Assembly (NCBI GenBank): GCA_003389325.1
Contig: QQVE01000006.1
Span: 1 to 64,000, forward strand
Origin: Planctomycetota bacterium
Lineage (GTDB): Bacteria; Planctomycetota; Planctomycetia; Pirellulales; PALSA-1355
Length of the DNA: 64,000 nt
Reading direction: 5' to 3'
Below the pieces are notes generated by a model. The model was given only the letters and a program-made list of their open reading frames with translations. It ran no database searches and was not told where the DNA came from. The position numbers and the translations under genes are program-made. This document shows positions 19,414-29,098 of this stretch, in pieces (the first letter of the stretch is position 1; each line of letters begins with the position of its first letter).

Positions 19414-22400
19414 ATGTTTTCGCGCATTTCGCCCGGCTTGCTCCGTCGGACCATGAGCGTCGTGGTGGCGGCTGGTTGTCTGGCAGGCCTGGGCGGTTGC
19501 CCGGGTTCGGATCAAACGGGCGACGTGTCGGGCACTGTCCGTTCGGCCGCGGTACAGCCGGGTATCGATTGGAATCCCAAGCCGATCGAGTTACCCAAGG
19601 CCAAGGTGGTCGAGTGGACCCCTGCGGACAAGCTGCACGTCGAAGCGGGACCGGTCTGGCCGGGCGTGAGCTCACCCAGCGAGCACCTGGCATTCACGCT
19701 GCAGGGAGACGCCATGTTGGCCGTGCTGGCCAACGGCGAGTGTCACTTGCTGGACCCCAAGACCGGGGAGAGCCGCGCCCACTGGAGCACGGAGGCGAAG
19801 TCGAAGGTCGTTGATCTGGCGATCACGATGGACGGCAATCGCGTGGTGCTGTTGCACGAGCAGGAGCCGGCGCTGGCGGTGCACGAGCTATTGAGCGGGA
19901 AGTTGGTGCGAACGGTTGACCGCGCCGGGGCCAAAATCACGAGCATTGCCGTGGCGGCCGATCCGTCGCTGCTGGCCATCGGCGACGAGGCCGGCAAGCT
20001 CCAGGTGTGGGACGTCGACACCGGCAAGATGCTGCACGAGGGGACCATCGCCGAACAGCCGGTACCGGTCACCGCAATGGCGTTTGCCAACGACTGCTGG
20101 CGGCTGTATGCAGCCGACGCAGAATCGGCCACGATCGGCGTCTTCGAACTGCCGGAACTCACGCGCACCGGCACGATGCCGATGTCTTCCGACGTGCCTG
20201 TGCGGCTGGTTCCCACGTGGGGCGGAGCAGCAATCATGGCGCTATGCGCCAATCGCGTCGTCGAACTGATTACGACGCCGGCGCCCGGCAGTGCCCCGTA
20301 TCAAACGGTGGGCGGGGCCGCGATGCGACGGGGTGGGCTGGCAAATTGCTTTCCTCTGCCCGGCTCCAACCAGGTGTGTTGCTATCTGGGAGGAACGGCA
20401 TTCGACTACTACGGGCTGCCGTCGGGCGGCACCGAGGGCAGCGCCTCGTCGGAGCAAGCGCCGTCAGAGCGCGTGGCGCTTTCGCCGGACGAGACTACGG
20501 CGGCCACCGCACTGGACGATGGTCGAGTGCAGTTCTACCGCCTGCCCGGCCCGGGCAAATCGCTGGCCGTCGAGCAACGCGAATTCGCCGAACGACTGCG
20601 CTCGGCGCTCGAGGCAGAAGACTACGACGAGCTGGACAGGCTGGCCAACGAAGCCATCCTGCAGAACGAACTCGACCGCTCTCGCCGATCGCCGGCGATG
20701 ACGGCGTACTTTGCGCTCGGAGATCCGGAAAGCGCGAGCGACGAAAACTGGCAAGCGTGGGTGGCGGGCCTGCAAAAATGGTTGGACGCCAAACCCAAGT
20801 CGCCGGCAGCACACGTGATGTTGGCCAACGCTCACAATGGGTATGGGTGGTTCTTGCGCGGCAGTGCGCTGGCCATGGAGACGACACAGCAGCAGTTTCA
20901 GGGGTTGAACGATCAGCTCGTGCAAGCAGACGAGTTGTTGGCGGCAGCCGAAAAGCTAGGCAACCCTTCTGCGGTCAGCTATGCCATTTGGATGAGCGTG
21001 TCGCTTGGATTGAACAAGCCCCACGCGGAGATCCTCGGGCTGTGGGAGAAAGGCCTCGAGGTGGGACCGGAACTCTCGCTCTTGCACCAAGCGGCAGTCA
21101 GGGCTTTCCTGCCGCGCTGGGGAGGTCGGACGGGCGACGTGGTCAAGTTGGCCGACCGCGCTCGCGCCAAGCTCGACCCTGAACTGGGACTGTTCTGCTA
21201 CGGTCTGATTGCCGAATCGTACCTGGTTAACGAAACGGCGGCGGGCCTCGCGCAGGAAGGCTTCGACCTGGAGGTAGTGGACGAGTCGGCGCAATTCATG
21301 TTGCGGTCCTATCCCGAGAGCCGCGTGAGCCACAATCTGGCCGCCGTCGTCGCGGTGGCCCGGGCCAATCACGCCGCCGCCGCCGATCGCATGCGATTGA
21401 TAGCCGGGGGTGCCAACGAACAGATGTGGGCGGGTCGGGGCATCTATGAACGGTTCTGCCGCTGGAGCCGCGGCAAGCACGTAGCTGCCGACGACGCCCA
21501 CCAGTGGCTGGGCTCGTGGAAGGGACTGCACCAGATCGAGTATGCCCCCGCAGGGACGAAGCTCGTTACCTTATCGTTCGATCCCACCCGCGAAATCCAT
21601 GTTTGGGACACCACGGAGGACAAACTCGACCTTGTGCAACCTCTGCCGCTTCGCACTCGGCCTATCTCGATGGATCGCGCGGGCACCGTGGTGATGTTTG
21701 CCGCGAGAACCCCGGGTCAACGTGTCGCCCTGTTCGACCGGAAGAGGTTTCGCACGACGGCCTTGCCGCACGTCGACGGGCAGCAGCCGTTGAGACTCTC
21801 GCCCGACGGGAGCCAGCTAGCCGTGTACGACCGGGCCGAATTGTTGGACGTGTACGATTTGGCAGAGAGCGCGCAGCAGCCCGCGCATACCCTGACGCTT
21901 GAGCGCAAGATTGGCGCGCTGGCGTTTCCCAACGAGCAGGATGTCTGGTGCGTGATGATCGCCGAGACCGATGGCCGCGTGCGGGTGGTGGATGAGAAGC
22001 AAGTGGATTTGATTCCCCCACAACAAATGCGGGGGCCGGTAATCTACTCGGTGGCTGTCCCGAAGTCGCCGCGCGTCGTGGTCGCCGGGGCGTCGTTTCT
22101 GAGCGTGATCGATATCGCGGCCAAGACCACGATCCGTCTGCTAGGCGAGGGCGCGGACTCACTGCCGGAGATGACCGCATGCGTGACGAATCGCGCCGGC
22201 ACGCTGCTGGCGATCGCCCGGCAACACGCCAACCCCGAGGAGGTCGCGACGCCGTATGAGGTTGAAATCTGGGACCTCACGAGAAACAAGAAAGTGCACG
22301 TTCTCCCCGGCAACGACGCGCGGGTTTACACGATGTCGTTCTCCACGAACGACGAGCAGCTTGCCACCGGCGACGCCTACGGGTTTATCCGCGTTTGGGA

Positions 22401-22428
22401 TCTGCCGGAGTCGTTGCGCGGATCGTAA
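19414..22428 (+). CDS. WD40-repeat lipoprotein
   Basis: A 1004-residue protein. The leader ends in a lipobox (LAGLGGC), so it is probably lipid-anchored. WD40-type blades occur in two blocks, roughly residues 60-350 and 700-1000 (repeated VWD, IWDLT and RVWDLP motifs). They are separated by a helical, TPR-like region in which each unit is about 35 residues. Two propellers with a helical middle suggest a scaffold for protein-protein contacts. ATG 19414 is preferred because GGAG lies 5 bases upstream. ATG 19402 is four codons earlier. Function unknown. Confidence 0.75.
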   Translation: MFSRISPGLLRRTMSVVVAAGCLAGLGGCPGSDQTGDVSGTVRSAAVQPGIDWNPKPIELPKAKVVEWTPADKLHVEAGPVWPGVSSPSEHLAFTLQGDAMLAVLANGECHLLDPKTGESRAHWSTEAKSKVVDLAITMDGNRVVLLHEQEPALAVHELLSGKLVRTVDRAGAKITSIAVAADPSLLAIGDEAGKLQVWDVDTGKMLHEGTIAEQPVPVTAMAFANDCWRLYAADAESATIGVFELPELTRTGTMPMSSDVPVRLVPTWGGAAIMALCANRVVELITTPAPGSAPYQTVGGAAMRRGGLANCFPLPGSNQVCCYLGGTAFDYYGLPSGGTEGSASSEQAPSERVALSPDETTAATALDDGRVQFYRLPGPGKSLAVEQREFAERLRSALEAEDYDELDRLANEAILQNELDRSRRSPAMTAYFALGDPESASDENWQAWVAGLQKWLDAKPKSPAAHVMLANAHNGYGWFLRGSALAMETTQQQFQGLNDQLVQADELLAAAEKLGNPSAVSYAIWMSVSLGLNKPHAEILGLWEKGLEVGPELSLLHQAAVRAFLPRWGGRTGDVVKLADRARAKLDPELGLFCYGLIAESYLVNETAAGLAQEGFDLEVVDESAQFMLRSYPESRVSHNLAAVVAVARANHAAAADRMRLIAGGANEQMWAGRGIYERFCRWSRGKHVAADDAHQWLGSWKGLHQIEYAPAGTKLVTLSFDPTREIHVWDTTEDKLDLVQPLPLRTRPISMDRAGTVVMFAARTPGQRVALFDRKRFRTTALPHVDGQQPLRLSPDGSQLAVYDRAELLDVYDLAESAQQPAHTLTLERKIGALAFPNEQDVWCVMIAETDGRVRVVDEKQVDLIPPQQMRGPVIYSVAVPKSPRVVVAGASFLSVIDIAAKTTIRLLGEGADSLPEMTACVTNRAGTLLAIARQHANPEEVATPYEVEIWDLTRNKKVHVLPGNDARVYTMSFSTNDEQLATGDAYGFIRVWDLPESLRGS

Positions 22429-22547
22429 CAAGGACCGAGCGGGTTCGAATTCCGCGAGGAAGTCTCGCCAGATTGCCGCCGCAAACGTTCGACCTCCTCC
22501 GCACGGACGGATAGGCTGACGGTAGTCCTGAGGATGGGAGGCTTCGG

Positions 22548-22918
22548 GTGCGACATCGTGGACGTAGTGCGGCCCGGCGGTTGGGCGTCGAGGGGCTCGA
22601 GCAGCGGCAGATGCTGAGTGCGGTGCCGCCTGTCGAGTTGGACCTGCACCGTGACCTCGACATCGAGCTGGTGAATCTGTCCCTGCTCGGGCAGCCCTGG
22701 CACAACGAGGACTGCCGGGCGACGTCAACGGGAATGGTCTGATCGACCCGGCCGACGCGGGACACGTTATCGGCCACTTGCTTGAGCATGGCCCGCACCG
22801 CACGGACATCGAGCGGTACCATCGTGGCTTCGTCGATGCCGAAGTCCTGCACGCGGACTGGATTGGCTTTGCCAGGGGACTCAGGTTCTATGACGCTAGG
22901 GAGCAACCTTGCTGGTAA
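22548..22918 (+). pseudogene. Frameshifted dockerin-type surface protein remnant
   Basis: The first frame encodes an N-terminus with RRLGVEGLEQRQMLSA, the export-associated start of many planctomycete surface proteins, and then QPWHNED before it goes off frame near 22718. The next frame immediately continues as GDVNGNGLIDPADAGHVIGH, the first Ca-binding loop of a dockerin-like repeat, and runs to TAA at 22916-22918. A one-base insertion would join them as ...NEDLPGDVNGNG. Even rejoined the product is only about 123 residues, far shorter than typical relatives, so the body was also lost. It overlaps the 3' end of the ceramidase-like gene by 23 bp. Confidence 0.75.
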
Positions 22919-24152
22919 CGACGCGTAGCCCCTCCAGCATCCTTGGTGCGGCTTCCGGGCCGACCGATGTCATGTTGAGGTATTCGGCGTGCGGGTACTT
23001 CTCCGGATGGACGAAATAGTCGGGTTTGGAAATATAGCCCAATGCGTCGAGACCCAGGCCGATGACCATCGACTTGGGCGTCCCGAGCATTTCGCGGGTG
23101 ATGCGTGAATGCTCGGGAGCCGTCTCGCCGGGGTGCGTGGCAATGCCTAGATCGCCGACGCGGACGGCCGCGACAACCGTCTCGACGCTATCGCCAATCT
23201 TGACGGGCAGCACGCCAATCTGCGCGAGTTGCTTCCAACCCTCGTTCTGCACCGGAATCGAAATTGTCGTGCTGGCAAATTCGATTCGCGGATTGGCAGC
23301 CGTGGTCGCCTGCTCAAGTGCCGATTGGGATTCTGCCGCGATTTCCCGGCCGTAGCGGTCCGCCAGCTCGAAGCTGCGATTCCCCTTGACGGGCTGAACC
23401 CAGCCGCCGACCGCTCCCTGAAAGAACAAATGTTCTCCGTCGAGCTTTTCGGACATGCCTCGGTAAAGACCGCCGACCCAATCCGCTGAGACGACATTGT
23501 GGACCCCATCGAGAATGGTGGGATGACACGCGAAGTTCGTAATCGTGGCGATGCAGGTGCCGTCCTTGGACTGCAGTTTCAACACCGTGAGCGTGCGATC
23601 CAATTCACCGGGTTCGCACTCGTTGAGCACCCAGTCGACTTTGCTTTGAATCTGTGCCGTGTGCAAAGTAGCCGGCACGAGTGAAGCCGCCGCCCGCTGA
23701 ACTTGCCGCGCCGCAGTGTCGATCAGCCGATCCATATACTCCGGGTCGACGCCGCTGGTTTGCAAGTCGGGGCCCCACAGTCCGACGATGTCCGGCCCGT
23801 TGTGACAATGGGTCGATGCGACAATGATTCGCTCAGCCGTCAGTCCCGGAAGTTTGGCTCGCTTGGCCGCCTCGTGCTGAATCTGCTGGATTGTGTGCGA
23901 GAGCAAGCCGAGACAATCGACCACAACAAACGCCACCGCCGACTGGCCGTCGTGGACGATCACGGCTTTCGCAAACAAGTCATCGTGCACGCCGGTGAAC
24001 TTGCGATCTTGCGCGTCCCCGGCAATGTAGCTGCCGACTGGCGGGTTCACCACGGCCGAGGCTGCTCCCGCTCGGAATGGCGTCTTGTCTTCAGCAACGG
24101 CGATGGAACAAATGACGCATAGCGAAAGCGTCAACAGCATCGAACGGATCAT
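22896..24152 (-). CDS. Secreted neutral/alkaline ceramidase-like protein
   Basis: A 418-residue protein with a signal peptide (MIRSMLLTLSLCVICSIAVA). The core matches the N-terminal domain of non-lysosomal neutral ceramidases: a start such as FRAGAASAVVNPPVG, then the metal-site segment STHCHNGPD, and the FACHPTIL segment. The long C-terminal domain of classical ceramidase is absent. Many planctomycetes have such short versions with unproven substrate. ATG 24152 is chosen because it starts the signal peptide. An in-frame extension of 45 residues has no such feature. Confidence 0.85.
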   Translation of the reverse strand: MIRSMLLTLSLCVICSIAVAEDKTPFRAGAASAVVNPPVGSYIAGDAQDRKFTGVHDDLFAKAVIVHDGQSAVAFVVVDCLGLLSHTIQQIQHEAAKRAKLPGLTAERIIVASTHCHNGPDIVGLWGPDLQTSGVDPEYMDRLIDTAARQVQRAAASLVPATLHTAQIQSKVDWVLNECEPGELDRTLTVLKLQSKDGTCIATITNFACHPTILDGVHNVVSADWVGGLYRGMSEKLDGEHLFFQGAVGGWVQPVKGNRSFELADRYGREIAAESQSALEQATTAANPRIEFASTTISIPVQNEGWKQLAQIGVLPVKIGDSVETVVAAVRVGDLGIATHPGETAPEHSRITREMLGTPKSMVIGLGLDALGYISKPDYFVHPEKYPHAEYLNMTSVGPEAAPRMLEGLRVVTSKVAP

Positions 24153-24381
24153 CGATAACTTCCCAAGGGGTGGTTCAGATCGAAAACATCCTTCTCGCAA
24201 CACGATAGAGCCGCCCGTCGGATCTCGATTTGGAAGCAAGTCCCGTGGGCGTCTACCGCAATTATTGTACCGTACCCGAAGACGCATTGCCCCATCGAGC
24301 CTTCGCCAGGCAGCCTGGACGTGACTGACCTCCTTCGATTACGTCCGGATGCCTGGAATGTCTCTCGATACATGGACTCGT

Positions 24382-24588
24382 TCAACGGGAGAGGTGCCCC
24401 TGCTCCGGCTCGAAGAGCAACTTCGCTTCTAGTGCGCGCTCGACGAGCGTGTCGCGCGAAGTGGCTTCGTCGTGGCCACCGAAGTCGCCCTCGAGGCCCG
24501 CGCTGTGCGTGAGCAGGTGGAACAGCAACAGCTTGCCTGCGCTTGCGCGCAGCGGCAGCCGATCGACAGAGTCCTCGGTAGTTCACGT
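24382..24588 (-). pseudogene. Fragment of a beta-lactamase-family serine hydrolase
   Basis: On the reverse strand a stop-free stretch of about 65 residues reads ...LLLFHLLTHSAGLEGDFGG..., followed by a region rich in Asp/Glu and the end EPEQGHLSR before a TGA at 24384-24382. The LLTHSAGL segment is a hallmark of class C beta-lactamase-like hydrolases and lies between the SxxK and YxN motifs, neither of which is present here. There is a stop upstream in frame. So this is a short relic, not a functional gene. The rest of 24153-24626 has nothing recognised. Confidence 0.6.
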
Positions 24589-24626
24589 CGTTTCGCTTCC
24601 GCAGGACGAATCTCGGCTAGCCGCGG

Positions 24627-25877
24627 CTAGGCGAACACATCCAGCGTCGGGTACTCGCCCTTGAGCACGGCCGAGTTGCCGTCGAAGCCCATCCAGCGCT
24701 CGAGCATTGTGCCGTAGACGGAGCGGAAGTCGGTCGTCATTTTCAGGTTGCCTTCGTCGAGATCGGACAGGCTGGGATGCGCGCCGTAGAATCCGCCCTT
24801 GACGTTCTTGCCGAGAATGTACATCGGGGTGGCGGTGCCGTGATCGGTTCCCTTGCTGGCGTTTTCGCCGACGCGGCGGCCGAACTCGGTGAAGACCATC
24901 ATCGCTACGTCGTCGCCGCGGCCGATCCGCTCCAGGTCGCTGAAGAATCCGTTCACCGCGTCGGACAGGTAAGTTAGCAGCAATTGCTGGGCTCCGGCTT
25001 GCGCGGCGTGGGTGTCGTAGCCGCCCTGGCTGACGTAGTAGATCCGCGTCGGCAGTTCGGCGTCGATCATCGCGGTGACCTTCTTGAGGTCGAGCGTCAG
25101 GTCGTTGTCGCTGCCGTAGTCGACCAGCGTGCGATACTCGGCACAGGCGTTGCGCACCATGGCGGCGCCCGAGGTGGCGGTCTTGGAAACGACGTTCACG
25201 AAGTCGAGCGACCGGTTCTCTGTGGGGTACACCTGGCCGAAGGTTTCGAACACCTTCTGCTGGGCCTCGTTGCCGATGCGGCCGAACTTCTTTGGATCTT
25301 GAAACACGACCGGCGAGTGCTTGGCGCTCTTGACGGCCATCGATTGCTGCGAGGCGATGTTGACGATGTAGTTCTCGATCGCCTCGGGCTGGTAAGCGTC
25401 GGCGAATCGCCCCAGCCAGCCGTAGGGATCGCTGCCGTGGGGCGTGGCGGTGTGCCACCACTCCATGGCGGTGAAGTGCGACAGGTTCGGGTCCGGGTAG
25501 CCGCAGCCGTGCACGACCGCCATGTGCCCGTCCTTGAACTGCCGCTCCAGCCCGATGCACGAGGGGTGCAGGCCGAACTCGTCGTTGAGCTTGAGCACTT
25601 CGCCCGACTTGACGCCCAGCGTGGGGCGGGCCTTGTAGTAGTCGTCGTTGGTGTAGGGCACGATCGTGTTGAGTCCGTCGTTGCCGCCGGAAAGCTCCAG
25701 CACGACCAGGATCCGATTGGGGTGCTGTTCGGTATCACCGGCAAAGGCCCGGGCCGTTTGCACGAGGCTCAACTGCTCGAACAGCCAGGGCAGTCCGGCC
25801 GAGACTCCGACTCCGTACATCCCGGCGCGCAGGAAGTCGCGGCGGTGGCAAGCGCACGCATTGCGTTTAATCAACAT
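24627..25877 (-). CDS. DUF1501 family protein, Tat-exported
   Basis: A 416-residue DUF1501 protein. The N-terminus has CHRRDFLRAG, a twin-arginine-like signal, followed by a hydrophobic stretch. The family core LVVLELSGGNDGLNTIVPY follows near residue 56. The family is related to alkaline-phosphatase-like sulfatases, but its activity is unproven. In planctomycetes it is almost always encoded after a DUF1800 gene, as here (64 bp gap). Confidence 0.92.
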   Translation of the reverse strand: MLIKRNACACHRRDFLRAGMYGVGVSAGLPWLFEQLSLVQTARAFAGDTEQHPNRILVVLELSGGNDGLNTIVPYTNDDYYKARPTLGVKSGEVLKLNDEFGLHPSCIGLERQFKDGHMAVVHGCGYPDPNLSHFTAMEWWHTATPHGSDPYGWLGRFADAYQPEAIENYIVNIASQQSMAVKSAKHSPVVFQDPKKFGRIGNEAQQKVFETFGQVYPTENRSLDFVNVVSKTATSGAAMVRNACAEYRTLVDYGSDNDLTLDLKKVTAMIDAELPTRIYYVSQGGYDTHAAQAGAQQLLLTYLSDAVNGFFSDLERIGRGDDVAMMVFTEFGRRVGENASKGTDHGTATPMYILGKNVKGGFYGAHPSLSDLDEGNLKMTTDFRSVYGTMLERWMGFDGNSAVLKGEYPTLDVFA

Positions 25878-25941
25878 GGTTTGGTTCCTTATTCGAGCGG
25901 TCCGCGGGGACCGCGCTTGGTGATCTTGGTGATGGTTCGTA

Positions 25942-27909
25942 CTAGCCCAACTGGTATTCCGGCGCGCTGAGAATCAGATGGACCGTGCGCCGCAGGGCCT
26001 CTTCGGTGGCAGCTTGGGTGAAGTCGAGCGGCTTTCCGCCCAGCTCACCGGTGAGGAAATCGACGATCGCCGCGCGGCGCTGGTCGGCCAGCGGCACGCT
26101 CAGGAATCGGCGGGCAAAGTAGTCGACGGCCTCTTCGGCCGTCTGCACCTGCCCCTGCTCGGCCAGCGCCGAGAAGTTGACGTTCACCGTGGTGCGTGGA
26201 CGCGGCTTCACCCGGTCGAACGCCTGCACGTAGCCGGTGTACACGCCGACGGCCAGGTTGAACTGCTCGCCGTGGGCGATCTGCGACATCCGCGACTTGG
26301 GCTGGCTGTCGTCGGGCTTCATCATCTGCGGCGCCCGGTCGGGTTTTTCTGCGTCGTTCTTCTCCTTCTTGGCCATCATGCCGGCACTCAGGCCGGCCAG
26401 ATGCCGGTCGTATTGGGCCAGCGAAACGGGCTCCATCTTCTGCGACTCTTCGCTCCACACGTGCGGCACGATGTCGTACTCGGGAAACATCAACGGAATC
26501 TTGCGGTAGCCTTCCGGTCCCACCTTGTCCGGAGCCGGATAAGCCTCGGGATCAGGGAACAGCATGGCATAGACGTAGTTGCCGCGGGACAGCAGCGTGG
26601 CCGGGTTGATCCACGACCGGTCGCCGGGCCAGCCGGCCACGTTGGGCGGATAGAACAACAATTGACCGAGTTGGGTGCCGCTGGTCTCGACATAGTCCGG
26701 CACGCCCGGCAGGCGGTCCAGTTCCAGCTTGCGGCAGGTGGACACCAGGAAGTGCACCGGGCTCTTGATCTGCGTGCCGACGGAGGCATCGCTGTAGAAG
26801 TCCTTGGACAGCAGAATGGTCTTCAGCAGCGGCTTGAGGTCGTAATTCGCCTCGACCAACTGCCGGGCCAGTTGTTCGTTGACGGTCTGGTCGAGCTCTT
26901 CGCGGACGAAGTACTTGTAGAGCTTGCCGGCGATGTAGCGGGGCGTGGCCGGCTGCTCGAGAATGATGTCGATGGCGTCGTAGCCGTCGAACTTGCCGCT
27001 GCGCCCGAGAAACGTCTTCTCGCCGTCGTCGTGCAGTTTCGGGTTGTCGATGAATTCGGCCTTGTCGTCGACGGTTTCCACAGGCTTTGTCGTCCAGCCG
27101 GTGAAGGCCCGAGCCATTTCGCGGATGTCCTGCTCGGAATAGCCGCGGCCCTCGCCCATCGTGAACAGTTCCATGATCTCTCGGGCGAAGTTTTCGTTCG
27201 GCTTGCCTTTGACGTTGTCCTTGTTGTCGAGCCAGATGAGCATGGCCGGATCCTGGGCCACGGCCACGAGCAGCTCGCGGAAGTTGCCGTTGGCGTGCCG
27301 GCGCAGCATGTCGACGTGGGCCAGCATCAGCTCGTAGTTCATGAGCTTCGACTGGCTGGTGGCGAAGTGATCGTGCCAGAACAGGGTCAGCTTCTCCTCC
27401 ATCGGACGCGGGGTGTTGAGCATCCGTTCGGCCCACCACAGGGCGGCCCGCTGCATCTCCATGTGCTCGCTCCACAGCAGCGTGTAGAACTCGTTGATCG
27501 CGGGCTGAAACCGCAGCGGGCCCTCCTGGCTGGCTTTGATGCCGAAGGCCATCCCGGTCAGCAGCGCCTTGGGGACGATTTCCTGCAGCGAGCGAAACTT
27601 GTGGCCGTTGGGGTAGATTCCCGACGGCTCGAAAGCGGGCAACTGCGAGGCGTCGACGTCCTCGTAGTCGACCAGCGCGTCGACGGCCTCCGCGGGCGAC
27701 AGGGCCGACAGCTTCTCGATTTCGGCCGGCGTGCCGCCGAAGCCGGCCCGCTCGAGCAGATGCGCGGCCCGGTCGTAGTTCCAGTCGCCGGCCTCGATCG
27801 GCGCCAGGTCGTTCGTCCAGGCCGACGTCGTTTCGTCGGCCGGAGCGCTCGACAGTAGTGGAAGCAAGACTGCCGCGCTGCCCACACCCCATGCGATCCG
27901 CCTGCTCAT
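25942..27909 (-). CDS. DUF1800 family protein, exported
   Basis: A 655-residue protein with a signal peptide (first 24 residues, ending SSAPA). The core helical DUF1800 domain has motifs HLLERAGFGG, WAERMLNTPRPMEEKLTLFWHDHFAT and NENFAREIMELFTMGEG. It forms a conserved gene pair with the DUF1501 gene downstream. The TetR gene upstream ends 15 bp before this start. The biochemical role is unknown. In this phylum the pair is thought to act in the periplasm or at the cell surface. Confidence 0.92.
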   Translation of the reverse strand: MSRRIAWGVGSAAVLLPLLSSAPADETTSAWTNDLAPIEAGDWNYDRAAHLLERAGFGGTPAEIEKLSALSPAEAVDALVDYEDVDASQLPAFEPSGIYPNGHKFRSLQEIVPKALLTGMAFGIKASQEGPLRFQPAINEFYTLLWSEHMEMQRAALWWAERMLNTPRPMEEKLTLFWHDHFATSQSKLMNYELMLAHVDMLRRHANGNFRELLVAVAQDPAMLIWLDNKDNVKGKPNENFAREIMELFTMGEGRGYSEQDIREMARAFTGWTTKPVETVDDKAEFIDNPKLHDDGEKTFLGRSGKFDGYDAIDIILEQPATPRYIAGKLYKYFVREELDQTVNEQLARQLVEANYDLKPLLKTILLSKDFYSDASVGTQIKSPVHFLVSTCRKLELDRLPGVPDYVETSGTQLGQLLFYPPNVAGWPGDRSWINPATLLSRGNYVYAMLFPDPEAYPAPDKVGPEGYRKIPLMFPEYDIVPHVWSEESQKMEPVSLAQYDRHLAGLSAGMMAKKEKNDAEKPDRAPQMMKPDDSQPKSRMSQIAHGEQFNLAVGVYTGYVQAFDRVKPRPRTTVNVNFSALAEQGQVQTAEEAVDYFARRFLSVPLADQRRAAIVDFLTGELGGKPLDFTQAATEEALRRTVHLILSAPEYQLG

Positions 27910-27924
27910 GGCATTCTCCTTTGG

Positions 27925-28704
27925 TCAACTTGCCTGGTTGGAATCTTGCCCTAGCTCGCTATATGTGCGAATGATCTCTCTCGATTGTGCTACGAAGTCC
28001 TCGGTCAACGGACCGGGCGGCGCCGAAATGCCGGCCGTGATGTACTCGATGAAATAGTTGGCCGCCTCGAGCGATCCCGGGGTGCTCATGTCGCCAAACG
28101 GCGAAGTCTCAAGCGCCAGCACATCGCTCATGCCGTTGATCAGATTGATCAACGAAAACAGAATCCGCATCTTCAACACGCGGGGAGGAATTTCCGGCAG
28201 CGCTTCGATCAGCATTTCCAGCACGTATTCGGCCAGCGGGCCGGTGAACTTGTTGGCCAACACGCGCAGCTCTGGACCTGTGTCGGCGATCAGTCGCGAC
28301 AGGAAGCGGATCCCGTGCAGCCCGTACTCGGCGTGAAACATGAGCCCCATCACCGGTCCGTATGCCGCTTCGATGATTTCGCGCGGCGTGGGCCGGTCGG
28401 CAGCCGGACGTGCGCGGAGTTCGGCCATCAGCGGCTGGCGCACCATGGCCACGTCTTGCTCGAGCGCTTCGACGATGGCTTCCAGCAGGCCGAGCTTGCT
28501 GCCGAAGTGGTAGTGGGCCGCCGACGAGTTGCGTGCCCCCGACGCGGCATTCACCGCGCGGAGCGAGACGCCGTCGATCCCCTCTTCGGCCATCTGTCGG
28601 ATGCCGGCCAGGATCAACTGCCGCCGCGTGCGGGCACTACGTTCCCGCGCCCAAGGACGTGTGGCTTCGATCGCCAAGCGAATCGCCTCCCGGAGATAAA
28701 TCAC
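27925..28704 (-). CDS. TetR family transcriptional regulator
   Basis: About 250-259 residues. The N-terminal helix-turn-helix is clear (TRRQLILAGIRQMAEEGIDG... ending SSAAHYHFGSKLGLLEAI), with a larger C-terminal ligand/dimer domain. It lies 15 bp upstream of the DUF1800 gene, suggesting it controls or is co-transcribed with the DUF1800-DUF1501 pair. The start is uncertain: GTG 28704 overlaps the palindromic repeat and lacks an obvious ribosome binding site, whereas TTG 28677 has CGGGAGG at good spacing. If TTG is right, both palindromes lie entirely upstream. Confidence 0.88.
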   Translation of the reverse strand: MIYLREAIRLAIEATRPWARERSARTRRQLILAGIRQMAEEGIDGVSLRAVNAASGARNSSAAHYHFGSKLGLLEAIVEALEQDVAMVRQPLMAELRARPAADRPTPREIIEAAYGPVMGLMFHAEYGLHGIRFLSRLIADTGPELRVLANKFTGPLAEYVLEMLIEALPEIPPRVLKMRILFSLINLINGMSDVLALETSPFGDMSTPGSLEAANYFIEYITAGISAPPGPLTEDFVAQSREIIRTYSELGQDSNQAS

Positions 28705-28722
28705 GTGACTTAATTCACGTGA
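28701..28722. promoter_or_regulatory. Twin 8-bp palindromes, candidate TetR operator
   Basis: TCACGTGA at 28701-28708 and again at 28715-28722, centres 14 bp apart, just upstream of or overlapping the tetR start. Each half is a perfect palindrome. Position and symmetry fit autoregulation of the tetR-DUF1800-DUF1501 run, but binding is inferred. Confidence 0.5.
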
Positions 28723-29098
28723 CTGATGCTAATCGGGCGGGATTCCCCTGTCAAGCTTCCGAAGCGGCCCGATGGCGAGGGCCGCGGTTCATGCGTCGTT
28801 CGTTTTAAATACGCCCGCTGGGGCGGCGTTTGTTGCGCGGACGCGATTTCGTTTTTCGCAATCCCTAACCCGAGACACCGGCGAGACCGATCGATCTGCT
28901 CGCGTGGGCTCGTAAGGTGAGGCCGAAACGGCCGGCAACTGCTTGTTCAACGCAGGTGGGCGGTAGGGCACGGCGAGGGCGGCATGGCTCGATCCTCAAT
29001 GAAGATGGTGGCAAATCGGGTGGGGGCAACTAGAATCGGTCTTGAGAGCGCCGGCATCGGCGGGCATTGGATTGGGCTTGTGGGAGGATTGCACGATC
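28723..29098. other. Intergenic region between divergent genes
   Basis: No supported gene. It includes a GC-rich hairpin, CGCCC-gctg-GGGCG at about 28812-28825, flanked by AAAT and GTTTGTT, and a TAGAAT at 29031-29036 that could be the -10 of the following gene. Neither is certain. Confidence 0.4.

Noticed and set aside
22436..22470. tRNA T-arm-like sequence (GCGGG-TTCGAAT-TCCGC)
   Set aside because: Stem and 7-base loop match a T-arm, but the acceptor, D- and anticodon arms are missing and upstream sequence is the end of the WD40 gene.
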